This document shows positions 63,359-64,000 of a stretch of 64,000 nucleotides of DNA, piece by piece. The stretch is from positions 45,275,124-45,339,123 of the forward strand of contig OY757016.1 in NCBI GenBank assembly GCA_963580285.1, in the 5' to 3' direction. The DNA comes from Lucinisca nassula (lineage: Eukaryota > Mollusca > Bivalvia > Lucinida > Lucinidae). The first letter of the stretch is position 1. Every line of letters starts with the position of its first letter. Below the pieces are notes generated by a model. That model did no database searches, was not told the origin of the DNA, and saw only the letters and a program-made list of their open reading frames with translations. The position numbers and the translations under genes were made by a program.

Positions 63359-63571
63359 TTAACCCTTGCCCTGCTGAGCCCGGATATTTCTTATCTTTCA
63401 AACAATGAAGATCCAGATCAGATGGCTTCTGAAAAAGCCATCTGATCAGGATCTTCATTGTTTGTCATTCAGCTCATGAATTTGTTGCAATAATTTGCAT
63501 CAAGTAATCTGATTGGTTGATAATCAGTAGTGGGTGTGGCATATATAAATATTCAGCAGGTCCAGGGTTAA
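63359..63571 (-). mobile_element. Family E2 MITE, complete
   Basis: TTAACCCTTGCCCTGCTGAG and CAGCAGGTCCAGGGTTAA ends with TTAA. Hairpin AAACAATGAAGATCC / GGATCTTCATTGTTT around TGGCTTCTGAAAAAGCCA (63402-63466). Confidence 0.85.
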
Positions 63572-63737
63572 GACACTTCAACTCCCTTCCGTACTTGTTT
63601 TAAAATTTGAACAGGAACAAAAGTTGGATGAGTAGAAAAAAGTGTAGACCCTGATGATGTTTCAGCTGGGTCTAGCTACATTGTCTGCTCAGGCCTGTCC
63701 GTCCCAATACTACATGTATATACAGAAAATATGGTAC

Positions 63738-63850
63738 ATCATGTGAAAAAGTCTGTGAAATGAACATCCCCCCACGCACCCCACAACTAAACGCCACTTC
63801 ACATAGAGAACACTGGGGTTTACAGGAGTATACATTATTTTTCTTAATTC
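63738..63850 (+). mobile_element. MITE family C, partial
   Basis: CATCATGTGAAAAAGTCTGT, CACTGGGGTTTACAGGAG and TTTTTCTTAATTCTG, then cut by SINE-B. Confidence 0.7.
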
Positions 63851-63851
63851 T

Positions 63852-64000
63852 GACGGGCCACGCCCATCGGAGCTTGAAAAAATAGGTGGGCTGCATGATG
63901 CTTCCACACAGAGCTGAAACCGGCCGCACATGAGTACTGGTAAACCGCTTAGACGACCTAAGCCTATCCTGGCAAAGCGGTGCGAGTCGGACCATCCATG
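63852..64000 (+). mobile_element. SINE-B, cut by the window edge
   Basis: GGGCCACGCCCATCGGAGC through GCCTATCCTGGCAAAGCGG; continues beyond the window. Confidence 0.8.

Overview
This is a eukaryotic, AT-rich stretch made almost entirely of transposable elements and tandem repeats. The mix points to a bivalve mollusc: several tRNA-headed SINEs with CAAACAAA-type tails, arrays of about 166 bp bounded by Helitron-like ends (the layout of bivalve 'pearl' elements), hairpin-cored MITEs, a DIRS retrotransposon and hammerhead-ribozyme retroelements. The species cannot be fixed from the sequence. I found no convincing host gene or exon. Every open frame with recognisable homology belongs to the DIRS element, and the remaining short frames fall in repeats or look random.

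Layout. 1-534: 3' end of a pearl/Helitron-like repeat (family G). 0.5-7.4 kb: SINEs, MITEs and plain DNA. 7.4-12 kb: a minisatellite, then a hAT-like element of about 3.1 kb (8621-11722) with an empty-site paralogue at 7227-7330. 12-20 kb: dense SINEs, hairpin MITEs, three local duplications and a hammerhead-bearing retroelement at 18.5 kb. 20.2-27.4 kb: an array of palindromic units (family D) into which a 5.08 kb DIRS element (21764-26843) has inserted. 27.4-33.3 kb: MITEs and a 1.33 kb inverted-repeat element rich in ATCGTG motifs. 33.3-37.7 kb: two G-family elements with long tandem arrays. 37.7-42.4 kb: SINEs, foldbacks and a 98 bp palindromic MITE. 42.6-44.5 kb: a 40 bp minisatellite. 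44.7-55 kb: nested MITE and SINE complexes, two more hammerhead loci (47.35 and 52.4 kb) and a poly-C duplication. 55.3-62.05 kb: a 6.7 kb pearl/Helitron-like element (family H) split by a 3.5 kb insertion. 62-64 kb: MITEs and SINEs, with one SINE cut by the window edge.

Family names used here. SINE-A: tRNA head with a GTAGCTCAGTCGG A box. SINE-B: non-tRNA head GGCCCCCGCCCATCGGGGC; its core and tail resemble SINE-A. SINE-M: tRNA head GCCTCCGTGGTGTAGTGG. E1 and E2: TTAA-flanked, piggyBac-like MITEs carrying an ACAGTGTAG...CTACACTGT hairpin. C and D: elements built round a TTAGAAcCGCCTCa palindrome. G and H: pearl/Helitron-like tandem elements. O: short elements ending in GGGGGCATAAAA. P: a two-copy repeat.

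The strongest signals are the hammerhead ribozymes. The 52.4 kb and minus-strand 18.6 kb copies have the complete catalytic core and fold in full, in genomic copies slightly longer than one monomer, as expected of animal retrozymes. Next are the DIRS element, whose internal complementary region is a copy of its own circle junction, and a hairpin cassette reused in many MITE backgrounds whose two arms change together.
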